DNA of 57,089 nt from Solidesulfovibrio magneticus (GCA_002482565.1 DLGG01000166.1:1-57089); one strand, 5' to 3'. Shown: positions 41,767 to 50,885, numbered from the stretch's first letter. The notes: generated by a model not told the origin, from the sequence alone. Translations and numbers: made by a program.

Positions 41767-42924
41767 ATGGCGAACAACCAAACACGACCGCCCTTTCTGC
41801 CGGGCCTTGGCGGACTGCGCGGGCTGGCCGCCCTGGCCGTGCTGCTCGGCCATGGCGTGGCCTGGCTTACGCCGCTGCCGCAGACCCCCGACCTCTATGA
41901 ACCCTTCGCAAGGCTCACCCGGTGCGGGTTGTCGGCCTTTTTCGTGCTGTCGGGATTTGTCCTGGCCTACAACCACGGCCCGGCCATGGCCGCCGGGGAG
42001 CTGCCCTTTGGGCGCTTCGCCATGGCCCGGCTGGCCCGGCTCTATCCGGTCTATCTGCTGACGCTGGGGCTGGCGGCCGGGCTGGCCCTTATCAAGCACG
42101 GGCCGGGTTCCTTTGGCGGGCCGGCCCATCTGCTGGCCTTCGCCAGCCTCACCCAGACCTGGTTTCTCGTGCCCGGCTGGCCGCAGATCTTTCCCCTGGC
42201 CTGGGCCGTGAGCGTGGAAGTCTTTTTCTATCTGGCCTTCCCGGCCACGGCCTGGCTGCTGGCCCGGGCGCGCACGCCCCGGGCGGCCCTGGGGCTGGTC
42301 CTGACCGCCCTGGCCCTGGCCCTGGCCCTGGACGGACTCGGCGCGGGCCTGTGGCCCCAGCTCTTCACGGCCTACGCCGCCCGCCATCCCGAATGGACCG
42401 GCACGCCCGGCGAATTGGCCGCCCTGCTCTTCCAGTGGCTCTTTTATTCCAGCCCTTATCTGCGGATTTTCGAGTGGCTCATGGGCGCGGCGGCGGCCCG
42501 CTTTTTTCTCTTGAAGCCGCAGGCCCCGGCAAACCTCGACATCGTCGCCGCCCTGGGACTGGCCGGCCTGCTGCTCGTGCCCCTGCCCAAGGACAGCTTC
42601 TTGCTCCAGATCGTGGCCCAAAACGTGCTCTACGCGCCTTTCTTGACCGCCCTGCTCCTGGCCTTCGCCGCCCGGCCCCGGGCCTTTCTGTCCGCCCGCC
42701 GCCTGGGCGCGGTAAGCGCCGGGAGCCTGTCCATCTATCTCGTCCAGACCTGGACGCTGGGCGTCTTTGCCGGCCCGCCGGCAACCGGCTGGCCCGAAGC
42801 CCTGCTCCGCCTGGCCGCCGGCCTTCTCGCCACCCTTTGCGTCGGTCTGGTTGTCGCGCGCTGTATCGAACATCCCGCGGCGCGGCGGATACTGGCGAAG
42901 CGCCCGCAGCGTCCGGGGGCCTAA
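41767..42924 (+). CDS. Acyltransferase 3 family membrane protein (OafA-like)
   Basis: A 385-residue integral membrane protein with about ten helices. The N-terminal GLRGLAALAVLLGHGVAWL carries the conserved RGxAaxxVvlxH motif, then FVLSGFVLAYNHG, RLARLYPVYLLTLG (the R.xRlyP signature) and EVFFYLAFP. Family members move acyl groups (often O-acetyl) onto surface glycans from the cytoplasmic side. Two ATGs (41749 and 41767) are possible; neither has a strong ribosome site. Its stop codon lies inside the palindromic repeat copy 4. Confidence 0.88.
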   Translation: MANNQTRPPFLPGLGGLRGLAALAVLLGHGVAWLTPLPQTPDLYEPFARLTRCGLSAFFVLSGFVLAYNHGPAMAAGELPFGRFAMARLARLYPVYLLTLGLAAGLALIKHGPGSFGGPAHLLAFASLTQTWFLVPGWPQIFPLAWAVSVEVFFYLAFPATAWLLARARTPRAALGLVLTALALALALDGLGAGLWPQLFTAYAARHPEWTGTPGELAALLFQWLFYSSPYLRIFEWLMGAAAARFFLLKPQAPANLDIVAALGLAGLLLVPLPKDSFLLQIVAQNVLYAPFLTALLLAFAARPRAFLSARRLGAVSAGSLSIYLVQTWTLGVFAGPPATGWPEALLRLAAGLLATLCVGLVVARCIEHPAARRILAKRPQRPGA

Positions 42925-42935
42925 GCCCCCCGGAC
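42911..42935 (+). repeat. Dispersed GC palindromic repeat, copy 4 (diverged), overlapping a stop codon
   Basis: GTCCGGGGGC, CTAA, GCCCCCCGGAC: the palindrome core without the fixed CCGCCGGAGGC tail. The TAA of the acyltransferase is in the loop, so the hairpin would span the gene end. Confidence 0.65.
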
Positions 42936-43082
42936 GTCCGCATGGCATTGTGCTTGGCAGGGAGCGGCGCGCTGTCGGCCGGACGGCCAAAGCGGGCGTG
43001 GACGGGACGGCTTCGGCGTCCGAGGACCTGAGGCTCCCCCAGGAACTCGCCTGGGGCCGGCCCCGTTGCCTGAGGCCTGCGC

Positions 43083-44372
43083 CTAATGCCGGGCCTTCTT
43101 GCCGGCCGACGGCGGCGGCGATTCGGTCTGGGTGGCGAAAAAGCCGCTGCTGTAGGCCATGGCCTCGCTGGCGCAGACCTTGACCGCGTCGAGTTCCAGC
43201 CCAAGTTGCCGGGTCATGTCGGCCAGGCGCGGCCAGTCCGCGTCCTCGATGCATTCGGCCAGATCGAGCAGGGGTTGGTATTCGTTCTGGGCGTCGTGGC
43301 GCAGGGCCGATTTGAGCTTTTCATCCAGCGGCAGATGCTCGGCCACCTGGCGCATGGGCAGGCCCAAAATGGCGTCGAGGAGGGAGAAAAGCCCGAGCAA
43401 AAACAGCGTGCCCGGGTTGAAGTCCCAGAAATCGTAGCGTGTGGTCACAAGCTCCAGGAGCCTGGCCCGCTGCAGCGACAGCTCGGCCAGTTCGCGCGGC
43501 ATGTCCCCGCCCTGGGCCATGTCGGCCAGAAGCACCGCCCGCAACCAGTTGCGGATCTTGATGCTGCCCAGGATCATGATGGCTTGCTTGATGGACTGGA
43601 TTTTTTGCGGCAGGCCGAAGGCGGCGCTGTTGAGGTAGGACAGCAGCCGGAAACTCACGGACACGTCGGTGGAAATGGCCTCGGCCAGGGCGTCCACGTC
43701 CGGGTCCTCGGATTCGATGAGCCGCAAAAGCTGGAAACGGCTCATCTGGTGGGAGGTGAGCTTGCGCTCGGACACCAGCTCCGGTTCCTTGAAAAAACGG
43801 CCCTGGAACACGGCGAACCCGGCGGCCTTGAGCTTTTCGAAGGTGTCGAGGCTGCCCACCCGGGAAGCCCACAACAGGGCCTTGCCGCCCTTATTGCGGG
43901 CGGCGATGGGGGCCGGATCGTCGGCGCCGCCGGCATCGAAGCACCACACGTCGGCCAGGGCGGCCAGTTCGGCCAGCTCGGGCTGGCCGGCGCCCACATC
44001 CACGGCCAGGCTGTAGCCGTCGGCCCGAAGCTTGGCGGCCAGCTCAACGACGTCCTTGGGCCGCGAGGCCTGGCCCACGAATTTCACCACGCCATGGGCC
44101 GGCGGCAGGGCGTAGGGGGCCTGGGCCAGGAAACCGACCTCGTCAAAGGGCACGGCCACTTTCTTGCCCCGCTCCACGGCGCTTTGCACGCCCATGTAGG
44201 AGGTGGAGGCCAGGGAGCCGGCCAGATGCTCCTGGTCGGCGAAGCAGGCCAGGGCCGAGCAGGCGTCCGCGCCGCCCTGGATCTCGTAGCCCCACAGCTT
44301 GCGCTTGACGTCGAACAGGGCCTGCTTGGTGAAAAAAAACGGGCTGGCGCCGGACTGGCCGTTGTCGCTCAT
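43083..44372 (-). CDS. EAL-like/HDOD (YuxH-type) signalling protein
   Basis: A 429-residue protein of the YuxH type. The N-terminal part (about 12-210) has the EAL-domain fold (FFTKQALFDVKRKLWGYEIQ), but the EAL motif and metal-binding acids are not present, so it is probably inactive as a phosphodiesterase. The C-terminal HDOD domain (about 215-400, SSAAFGLPQKIQSIKQAIMI reads LNSAAFGLPQKIQSIKQAI) is intact. Such proteins are c-di-GMP or signalling regulators in motile bacteria. Start at 44372 after GGGGTCG. Convergent with the acyltransferase gene. Confidence 0.85.
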   Translation of the reverse strand: MSDNGQSGASPFFFTKQALFDVKRKLWGYEIQGGADACSALACFADQEHLAGSLASTSYMGVQSAVERGKKVAVPFDEVGFLAQAPYALPPAHGVVKFVGQASRPKDVVELAAKLRADGYSLAVDVGAGQPELAELAALADVWCFDAGGADDPAPIAARNKGGKALLWASRVGSLDTFEKLKAAGFAVFQGRFFKEPELVSERKLTSHQMSRFQLLRLIESEDPDVDALAEAISTDVSVSFRLLSYLNSAAFGLPQKIQSIKQAIMILGSIKIRNWLRAVLLADMAQGGDMPRELAELSLQRARLLELVTTRYDFWDFNPGTLFLLGLFSLLDAILGLPMRQVAEHLPLDEKLKSALRHDAQNEYQPLLDLAECIEDADWPRLADMTRQLGLELDAVKVCASEAMAYSSGFFATQTESPPPSAGKKARH

Positions 44373-44509
44373 GGTCGACCCCGATGCGGTTACTCGGTTG
44401 GAGGGCGGCAAGACATGGCGAGACTTTTGCCGAACATGCCCCAGCCGGGGCGGTTTGACAACGGCTTTCGCGTCGTTTGCCGAACCGGCCGGACCTGGCG
44501 TGGCGTCCC

Positions 44510-45913
44510 TTACGCGTCAACGACCAGGGGCAGGCGGAAGGCGAAGGCCGAGCCGCGTCCCGGCTCGCTTTCCACCTCAATGGCCACGCCGTGGGCGAAA
44601 AGCACGGCCCGCACCAGGGAAAGCCCCAGGCCCAGGCCCCGTTCGGAACGGCTGCGGTCGGCCCGGTAGAGGCGGTCGAAAATACGGGGCTGGTCTTCGG
44701 CGGCGATGCCCTGGCCGGTGTCGGCCACCCGCACAGCCACGAAGCGGTCTTCCCGGGCGGCGGCCACCGTCACCCGGCCGCCGGGCGGCGTGTACTTGAC
44801 GGCGTTGTCGATGAGGTTGGCCAGCACCTGGCGCAGGCGGTTGGGGTCGGCCAGGACGGGCAGGGGGCCGGCGGCGGCCACGGAAAGGGCCACGCCCTTT
44901 TCCTCGGCCACGTATTCGTAGAGTTCGGCCGCCTCGGCCGCCAGCCGGGCCATGTCGGCCACTTCCAGACGCAGGCGCATGGCCCCGGTCTCGGCCTCGG
45001 AGATGTCCATGAGCGCCTCGAGCATGGCGACCATGCGCCGTGTTTCCTCGGCGCAGTCGAGCAGGGCCTCGCGCAGCTCGGCCGGATCGTTTTTTGAGGC
45101 CACGGCCATTTCCACGGCGGCCAGGGTCCGTGTGGCCGGGGTGCGCAGATCGTGGGCCACGTTGTCCAGCGCTTCGCGCATGCCGGTGATGAGCGTGCGG
45201 ATCTTGTCGAGCATGGCGTTAAACAGCCTGGCCAGTTCGCTCAGTTCGTCGCCGGCCCCGACCTCGGGCACCCGGGCGTCCATGCGGCCGGTGTCGATGG
45301 CCCGCACCGTGTCGATGAGGTCTTTTAAGGGCGTGAGCACCCGCCGGGCCAGGACGAAGCCGGCGGCCAGGCCCAGAAGCGCCACCGGCAGCATGATGCC
45401 GGCGAAAATCACCCGAAACCGGGCCAGCAAGCCCTCGCGGTCGCTGGCGTCCTTGCCTATGGTCACCGAACCGCCGCCGGGAAGCGCCCGGCAGCCGATT
45501 TCCGTAAGTCCCCCATCGGGATCGGGGCCCGGCACGAAGGCCCACTGCACCGATGGTCCCGGAGCCAGAGGCAAGACCTCCGGCAGGGGCGCGGAATCCT
45601 CGGGCGACTGGCTGAAAAGCGTGGCCCCGTCCGGGCCGGCCACCCGCAGCAGATACTCCTCGACATCGATGTTTTCCCGCTCCAGGCGCAGGAAATCGAG
45701 CAGCCCGGCCAGGCCTTTTTTCTGGCTCACGGACACGTATTCCCGCAGTTTCTGGGCCATGGCCACCCGGTCGCCCTCGCGCACGGCTCCCGAAAGCAGG
45801 GAATAGGCCAGGACGAACAGAATCAGGGCGCTGCAGATGAAGATGCAGGAGTACAGCGCCGTCAGGCGCAGGGTGGTGGAGCGCAACAGCGGCCGACTAT
45901 TCCTTGAGAACAT
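44510..45913 (-). CDS. Sensor histidine kinase of an OmpR-type two-component pair
   Basis: A 467-residue kinase. TM helix 1 (about 17-38, LTALYSCIFICSALILFVLA) and TM helix 2 (about 165-188) bracket a periplasmic domain of about 130 residues. HAMP follows (about 189-240, LTPLKDLIDTVRAIDTGRMD), then HisKA with His254 (NVAHDLRTPATR) and HATPase with N-box NLIDNAVKYTPPGG, DTGQGI and the GLGLGLSLV G2 box. The signal is unknown. Start at 45913 overlaps the response regulator stop by 17 bases. Confidence 0.9.
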   Translation of the reverse strand: MFSRNSRPLLRSTTLRLTALYSCIFICSALILFVLAYSLLSGAVREGDRVAMAQKLREYVSVSQKKGLAGLLDFLRLERENIDVEEYLLRVAGPDGATLFSQSPEDSAPLPEVLPLAPGPSVQWAFVPGPDPDGGLTEIGCRALPGGGSVTIGKDASDREGLLARFRVIFAGIMLPVALLGLAAGFVLARRVLTPLKDLIDTVRAIDTGRMDARVPEVGAGDELSELARLFNAMLDKIRTLITGMREALDNVAHDLRTPATRTLAAVEMAVASKNDPAELREALLDCAEETRRMVAMLEALMDISEAETGAMRLRLEVADMARLAAEAAELYEYVAEEKGVALSVAAAGPLPVLADPNRLRQVLANLIDNAVKYTPPGGRVTVAAAREDRFVAVRVADTGQGIAAEDQPRIFDRLYRADRSRSERGLGLGLSLVRAVLFAHGVAIEVESEPGRGSAFAFRLPLVVDA

Positions 45914-46568
45914 AGCCGACCCCGCGCAGGGTATGGAGCATCTTCCGGTCGTAGTCCCGGTCGATCTTGTTGCGCAGTCGGCAGACAAGGACGTCCACGA
46001 GGTTGGTCTGGGGATCGAAGTGGTAGTCCCAGACGTGCTCCATGATCATGGTCTTGGACAGCACCTTGCCGGGATTGCGCATGAAGTATTCGAGCAGGGC
46101 GAACTCCCTGGGCTGGAGCTGCACGGCCGTCTCGCCCCGGGACACCTCCCGGGTGAGCAGGTTCATGGACAGCTCGCCCACGGTCAGGCGCGTGGGCTCC
46201 GAAGCGCTGGTGGAACGGCGGATCAGCGCCTGGACCCGGGCCAGGAGTTCGGCAAAGGAAAAGGGCTTGGACAGATAGTCGTCGCCGCCGGTTTCAAGCC
46301 CCCGCACCCGGTCCTCCACCGACCGCTTGGCCGAAAGGATGATGATGGGGGTCATGATCTTGCGGCGGCGCAGTTCCTCAATGACCTGCAACCCGTCCAG
46401 GCCGGGCAGCATGACGTCGATGATGGCCACGCAGTAGGGTTCGGTGGCGGCCAGATGCAGGCCGTCGGGGCCGTTTGCCGCATGGTCCACGGCAAACCCG
46501 CTCTGGCGCAGGCCTCCAAAAATGAAGGAGGCGATTTTCTCGTCGTCCTCGACGAGGAGGATTCGCAT
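45897..46568 (-). CDS. OmpR/PhoB-family response regulator
   Basis: A 223-residue regulator. The receiver (1-120) has the acid pair (EDDEK), phospho-acceptor Asp51 (AIIDVMLPG) and the conserved Lys in YLSKPFSF. The C-terminal winged helix (about 130-223) includes LQPREFALLEYFMRNPGKVL, RNKIDRDYDRKMLHTLRGVG and YVLKE. It pairs with the kinase downstream. Start MRILLVEDDEKI at 46568. Tandem 11-base repeats at 46706-46749 lie upstream, between this gene and the lysine-rich peptide gene; 11-base spacing suits this family. Confidence 0.93.
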   Translation of the reverse strand: MRILLVEDDEKIASFIFGGLRQSGFAVDHAANGPDGLHLAATEPYCVAIIDVMLPGLDGLQVIEELRRRKIMTPIIILSAKRSVEDRVRGLETGGDDYLSKPFSFAELLARVQALIRRSTSASEPTRLTVGELSMNLLTREVSRGETAVQLQPREFALLEYFMRNPGKVLSKTMIMEHVWDYHFDPQTNLVDVLVCRLRNKIDRDYDRKMLHTLRGVGYVLKE

Positions 46569-46705
46569 GACAGGGACGTCCTTTGCGGTGTGGGCGGTCT
46601 GGGCCAGGCTGTCCGGCCGCCGCTCTGGATGCATAGGGGTATACATAGAACTCCCCATAATGACCAGCGCCCGGCCGGGCTACGGTTTTCCAGCTTTTTT
46701 CAGAT

Positions 46706-46749
46706 CTGTAATCGCCCTGAAAGGATCATGTAACATACTGAAATCGTGC
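46706..46749. promoter_or_regulatory. Tandem operator-like repeats upstream of the two-component genes
   Basis: TGWAA units occur at 46707, 46718, 46729 and 46739 (spacing 11, 11 and 10) within blocks such as CTGTAATCGCC, CTGAAAGGATC, ATGTAACATAC. A fifth TGTAA is at 46765. This looks like a direct-repeat binding site for an OmpR/PhoB-type regulator. It lies 138 bases from the regulator start and about 180 from the lysine-rich peptide gene. Confidence 0.55.
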
Positions 46750-46930
46750 TTAAAATTTCACTCCTGTAATGAACGGGTAAGCGCCGGGAAAGGAAGACGG
46801 GCCTAGACCGTTGCCATCGACACGGCGGCTGCGGCCCCGGTCGATACGGGAGGGCCCGCGCCGAGGGAATCGTCCCGGTCGGTTGGGGGATGCCAATAAC
46901 CGCTTACCCTTTTTAAAGGAGTCCATACGC

Positions 46931-47101
46931 ATGAAAAAGATCGTCATCTTCACCGTCGTGTCCTGCCTGCTCGCCACCTCCATGGCTTTCGCCGGCACCA
47001 AGAAAAAGGCCAAGAAGCCCACCAAGGACGGCAGCTACTCCGTGGTCGAGATCATGAAGGACAAGAAGAAGAACACCAAAAAGACCACCCCCGCCAACTA
47101 G
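46931..47101 (+). CDS. Lysine-rich exported peptide
   Basis: A 56-residue product with a signal peptide (MKKIVIFTVVSCLLATSMAFA, key features KK, hydrophobic run, AFA) then a mature 35-residue peptide dominated by lysine (TKKKAKKPTKDGSYSVVEIM, then KDKKKNTKK). It would be strongly basic, so it could bind anionic envelope polymers or nucleic acid. The start has an AAAGGAG ribosome site. It is divergent from the two-component genes; a strong hairpin terminator follows at 47165. Such short exported basic peptides are often missed by annotation. Confidence 0.75.
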   Translation: MKKIVIFTVVSCLLATSMAFAGTKKKAKKPTKDGSYSVVEIMKDKKKNTKKTTPAN

Positions 47102-47164
47102 TTCCGGCGGACCCCGAGGAGCCGGCAAAACCCCTGCTTCGGCGGAAGATTTGTCGATCCACCG

Positions 47165-47195
47165 CACCCCCCTGCGGCAATGCCGCGGGGGGGTG
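47165..47195. terminator. Strong hairpin between the peptide gene and sfsA
   Basis: CACCCCCCTGCGGC and its complement (14 pairs, one T-G) with an AAT loop, 64 bases after the peptide stop and 95 bases beyond the sfsA stop. A likely transcript end, usable from both directions. Confidence 0.7.
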
Positions 47196-47289
47196 TTGCA
47201 TGTGTGCCGCCAAGAGCGGTTGCGCCGCGCCCACCGGCAGGCCTGGAACCCGAAAACGGCCGTGTCGCCGGCCCTGCCGTCGCGGCCCC

Positions 47290-48024
47290 CTACCAGGCCG
47301 CCAGCGGCAGCCGCTCGCCAAGCGCCACGCCGACGGCGCTGACGGCGGCACGGTAGGGCAGAATGAGAACGCCGGCAGCGGCGGCCTCGGCCAAAAGCTC
47401 GGCGTATTCGGGGTCCACGACGGCGGCCGGGACAAAGCAACGGCCGTCGGGCCGCTGGACGCAGTAGAAAATGGCGGCCTTGTCCACGCCTTCCCGGGCC
47501 AGCCGGGTGAGTTCGACGAGATGTTTGCGGCCGCGTTCGGTGGCGGCGTCCGGGAACATGGCCGCGTCGTCCTCGACCATCGTCACGTTTTTGCATTCCA
47601 CGAAGCAGCGCCCGGCCGGGCCGGTGAGCAGAAAATCCAGGCGGCCCTCGGCAAAGGGCGGTTCGGGGCGGGCCGCGTCGTAGCCGGCCAGTTCCGGGAT
47701 GGCCCGGGCGGCCACGGCCCGGCGCAGCAGCCGGTTGGGGGTGAGCGTATTGACCCCGACCCAGAAATCGCCGGCGAAATCCGGCACTTTCGTCATTTCC
47801 AGGGTGTAGGGCAGCCGCCGTTTGGGATTGTCGGACGTGGACAGGCCGATGGTCGCGCCCGGGCGCAGCAGCCCCAGCATGGAGCCGGTGTTGTTGGCGT
47901 GGGCGGTGACGGGGCCGTTTGGGCCTTGGGCATCCACGAGAAACCGCTTGTAGCGCCGCACGAACCGGGCTTCGATGATGGGGCCGGGGTGGGACAAAAC
48001 GACCCGGCCTGACTCCTGCTCCAT
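47290..48024 (-). CDS. sfsA: SfsA family nuclease (sugar fermentation stimulation protein)
   Basis: A 244-residue protein matching SfsA across its length. Features are an OB-like N-terminus (FVRRYKRFLVDA), the HANNTGSMLGLLRPG loop, the NTLTPNRLLRRAV segment, and the nuclease core GRLDFLL...FVECKNVTMVEDDA (about 127-156), which fits a D...ExK metal nuclease. SfsA binds DNA and can influence sugar operons in E. coli. ATG at 48024 has AAGG upstream. Convergent with the peptide gene and divergent from the aminotransferase. Confidence 0.93.
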   Translation of the reverse strand: MEQESGRVVLSHPGPIIEARFVRRYKRFLVDAQGPNGPVTAHANNTGSMLGLLRPGATIGLSTSDNPKRRLPYTLEMTKVPDFAGDFWVGVNTLTPNRLLRRAVAARAIPELAGYDAARPEPPFAEGRLDFLLTGPAGRCFVECKNVTMVEDDAAMFPDAATERGRKHLVELTRLAREGVDKAAIFYCVQRPDGRCFVPAAVVDPEYAELLAEAAAAGVLILPYRAAVSAVGVALGERLPLAAW

Positions 48025-48117
48025 GATTTACCTTCCCGTCGATATGCTTTAGAGTTCCGACCCGGCCGCGTCCGTCGCGGTCCCCGCCATCAACCCCCAA
48101 GCCAAGGATTTCGGGCC

Positions 48118-49296
48118 ATGCGCACCGCGCTTCGTATGCGTCTCGTCGCCCCGTCCGCCACCCTCGGCATGGCCGCCAAGGCCGCCGATCTGCGCCGTCA
48201 GGGCAAGGCCATCCTCGACCTCTCGGCTGGCGAACCCGACTTCAACACGCCCCAGCACATCAAGGACGCCGCCAAAAAGGCCATTGACGACAATTTCACC
48301 CGCTATACGCCGGTGCCGGGCATCCCCACCCTACGCGAGGCGGTCACCGGGTATTACAAGAAAATCTACGGCGTGCCCGTGCCCAAGGAGGCGGTCATCG
48401 CCACCAACGGCGGCAAGCAGGCCCTGTACAATCTCTTCCTGGCGGTGCTCAACCCCGGCGACGAAGTGCTGGTGCCGGCCCCCTACTGGGTCAGCTACCC
48501 GGACATGATCCGTCTGGCCGGCGGCGAGCCCGTGGCCGTGCCCAGCAGCCCGGAAAACGGCTTTCTCGTCACCGTGGAAGACCTTGACCGGGCGGCCACC
48601 CCGGCCACCAGGGCCATGGTCCTCAACTCGCCCTCCAACCCCACCGGGGCCCATTACACCGCCGAACAGCTCGACGCCATCATGGAATGGGCCGTTTCCC
48701 GGGGCATCTACATCGTCTCCGACGAAATCTACGACCGCCTCGTCTACGATCCGGCCAAGCCCGCCTCCATGGCCGGCTGCTTCGCCATGTACCCGGACAA
48801 CGTGGCCGTGGTCGGCGGCCTGGCCAAGAGCTTCGCCATGACCGGCTGGCGCATGGGCTACTGCATCGCCCATCCCGACGTCATCCGGGCCATGTCCACC
48901 CTGCAAAGCCAGTCCACCTCCAACATCTGCTCCATCGTGCAAAAGGCGGCCATCGCGGCCCTGACCGGCCCCCTGGACTGCGTGGAAGAGATGCGCCAGG
49001 CCTTTGCCCGCCGCCGCGACCTGTGCCTGTCCATCATAAGGACCTGGGACAAGGCCTTTTGCCCCGTTCCGGCCGGCGCGTTCTACCTGTTCCCGAGCCT
49101 TTCGGCCTACTACAACGAGGCCGTGCCCAATTCCACGGCCCTGTCCGAAGCGCTTTTGACCGAAGCCGGCATCGCCACCGTCCCGGGCGTGGCCTTTGGC
49201 GAGGACCGCTGCGTACGCCTGTCCTACGCCACCAGCGACGAAACCCTGGAAAAAGCCCTGACCAAGATGGGCGATTTCCTCAAAAACCTCGGTTAG
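48118..49296 (+). CDS. Aspartate-type PLP aminotransferase
   Basis: A 392-residue class I aminotransferase. Landmarks are DLSAGEPDFNTPQHI (about 34-48), NGGKQALYNLF (PLP-contact region), APYWVSYPDM, NSPSNPTGAHYT with the Asn, SDEIYDRLVYD, and the Schiff-base Lys237 in LAKSFAMTGWRMGY. The C-terminal arginine (CVRLSYATSDE) binds the substrate carboxylate. It most likely transfers amino groups between aspartate and 2-oxoglutarate. Start gives the standard N-terminus. The next gene (sensor kinase) follows on the same strand. Confidence 0.92.
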   Translation: MRTALRMRLVAPSATLGMAAKAADLRRQGKAILDLSAGEPDFNTPQHIKDAAKKAIDDNFTRYTPVPGIPTLREAVTGYYKKIYGVPVPKEAVIATNGGKQALYNLFLAVLNPGDEVLVPAPYWVSYPDMIRLAGGEPVAVPSSPENGFLVTVEDLDRAATPATRAMVLNSPSNPTGAHYTAEQLDAIMEWAVSRGIYIVSDEIYDRLVYDPAKPASMAGCFAMYPDNVAVVGGLAKSFAMTGWRMGYCIAHPDVIRAMSTLQSQSTSNICSIVQKAAIAALTGPLDCVEEMRQAFARRRDLCLSIIRTWDKAFCPVPAGAFYLFPSLSAYYNEAVPNSTALSEALLTEAGIATVPGVAFGEDRCVRLSYATSDETLEKALTKMGDFLKNLG

Positions 49297-49323
49297 CCGG
49301 GCGCACAAGCCCCGAAACCCCGA

Positions 49324-49351
49324 CGGCGGCCGGTCCCGCGACCGGCCGCCG
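49324..49351. promoter_or_regulatory. Hairpin overlapping the kinase ribosome-site region
   Basis: CGGCGGCCGGT, CCCGCG, ACCGGCCGCCG: a perfect 11-base stem ending 10 bases before the GTG start of the sensor kinase. It may end the aminotransferase transcript or, when formed in RNA, hinder ribosome access to the weak AAGG site. Confidence 0.45.
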
Positions 49352-49361
49352 CGAGCAAGGC

Positions 49362-50810
49362 GTGACCACAAAGCTGCGTAAAGACGATGATCAATCCCTG
49401 GGGTTCGTCAAGTTCCTGTCCTGGAGCTCCCTGGCGCTGATCCTGCTCGTCAACCTGTTTTTGTCCATCTTTCTCTCCAACTACGCCCGCCAGGACGTGC
49501 TGGCCAAGCAGAAGGAATTCGCCCTGCTTCTGGCCGAAAACCTCAACCACCAGATCTACCAGCGCTTCACCCTGCCCACGGTCATCGGCTTTGGCCGGGT
49601 GGAACTGTCCCAGCCGGCCCAGTACGACCGCCTGGACAAGACCGTGCTGTCCACCATCCACAGCTTCCACGTCAGCGAAGTGCGCATCTACGACCATGAC
49701 AAGCGCGTGTCGTATTCCACCGACAAGGAACTGGTCGGCCAGTCCGGCTTTGCCGGCGCGGCCATCCTCGAAGCCCTGGAACAGGGCACCTCAAGCTTCC
49801 AGGTGGTGACCCGGGCCGGCATGTTCGGCGGCATCTTCGATTTTTCGCCCAAGCCCGACACGGTGACGCTCAAAACCATCTATCCCCTGCGCACCGAACG
49901 GTCGCTGGTGCCCGGCAATCCCCAGGGATTCATCATGGGCGTGCTGGAATTCACCCAGGACATCACCGACGACTACCAAAAGGTCGTCGATTTCCAGCGC
50001 ATCATCATCGCCACCTCGCTTATGTCCTCGTTTTTGCTTTTCGTCATGCTACGCATCATCATCAGCCGGGCCGGACGCATCAACGCCCAGCGCATCGCCG
50101 ACCGGGAGCGCCTGGAACGCGAACTCCAGCAGCAGGAAAAGCTCGCCGGCATGGGCCGCATGGTGGCCGGCATCGCCCACGAAATCCGCAATCCCCTGGG
50201 CATCATCCGCTCCACGGCCGAACTGCTCCTCAAGCGGGCCAAGGACGCCGACCCGGCCAACGCCCGGCTGCTCTCGGCCATCTTCGACGAATCCAAGCGC
50301 CTGTCCAAGACCGTGGGCGACTTCCTGGACTATGCCCGGCCCAAAAATCCCCGCCAGGACGAGGTCGATCTGGCCCTTGTCTGCGATCAGGCCCTGACCT
50401 TCCTCGAAGCCAAATGCGAGGAGCTCGGCGTGGCCGTCAGCCGCGACTACAGCCCCGGGCTCACCGTTCGCGGCGACAAGGATCTCCTCTACCGGGCCGT
50501 CTACAACGTGCTCTCCAACGCCCTGGACGCCATGGCCGAGGACAAGGAGAATGTTCGCGCCCCGGCCCTGGCCGTGGCCGCGGCCCGCGAAGGCGACGAA
50601 CTGACGCTCACCATCGCCGACACCGGCCCCGGCTTTTGCCCGGACAACAAAGACCGCGTGCTGGACCCGTTTTTCACCACCAAGGACGCCGGCACGGGTC
50701 TCGGGCTGGCCATCGTGCGCACCATCGTGGAAAGCCACAACGCCGCCCTGGCCCTGGACAACGCCCCCGAAGGCGGCGCCCAGGTGACGATGACGTTTAC
50801 GGCGGCTTAA
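49362..50810 (+). CDS. Sensor histidine kinase (NtrB-like, two membrane helices)
   Basis: A 482-residue kinase. TM helix 1 (about 22-45, FLSWSSLALILLVNLFLSIF) and TM helix 2 (about 205-230) enclose a periplasmic domain (about 46-204). HisKA has His273 in MVAGIAHEIRNPLGIIRS. The ATPase domain shows NVLSNALDAMAE, DTGPGFCPDNKD and GTGLGLAIV, the NtrB/atoS-type arrangement. It starts at GTG 49362; the ribosome site AAGG is close and weak. Partner of the NtrC-type regulator that follows, separated by repeat copy 5. Confidence 0.9.
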   Translation: MTTKLRKDDDQSLGFVKFLSWSSLALILLVNLFLSIFLSNYARQDVLAKQKEFALLLAENLNHQIYQRFTLPTVIGFGRVELSQPAQYDRLDKTVLSTIHSFHVSEVRIYDHDKRVSYSTDKELVGQSGFAGAAILEALEQGTSSFQVVTRAGMFGGIFDFSPKPDTVTLKTIYPLRTERSLVPGNPQGFIMGVLEFTQDITDDYQKVVDFQRIIIATSLMSSFLLFVMLRIIISRAGRINAQRIADRERLERELQQQEKLAGMGRMVAGIAHEIRNPLGIIRSTAELLLKRAKDADPANARLLSAIFDESKRLSKTVGDFLDYARPKNPRQDEVDLALVCDQALTFLEAKCEELGVAVSRDYSPGLTVRGDKDLLYRAVYNVLSNALDAMAEDKENVRAPALAVAAAREGDELTLTIADTGPGFCPDNKDRVLDPFFTTKDAGTGLGLAIVRTIVESHNAALALDNAPEGGAQVTMTFTAA

Positions 50811-50826
50811 TTGGTGAAGAAAAGAG

Positions 50827-50866
50827 GCCTCCGGCGGCTGGGGGCCTGAGGCCCCCAGACCCCCCA
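50827..50866 (-). repeat. Dispersed GC palindromic repeat, copy 5 (inverted)
   Basis: GCCTCCGGCGG, CTGGGGGCCTGAGGCCCCCAG, then ACCCCCC: the other copies read on the reverse strand. It lies between the sensor kinase and its regulator, within one transcription unit. Confidence 0.78.
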
Positions 50867-50885
50867 TCCAACGAGAAGAGCCATC

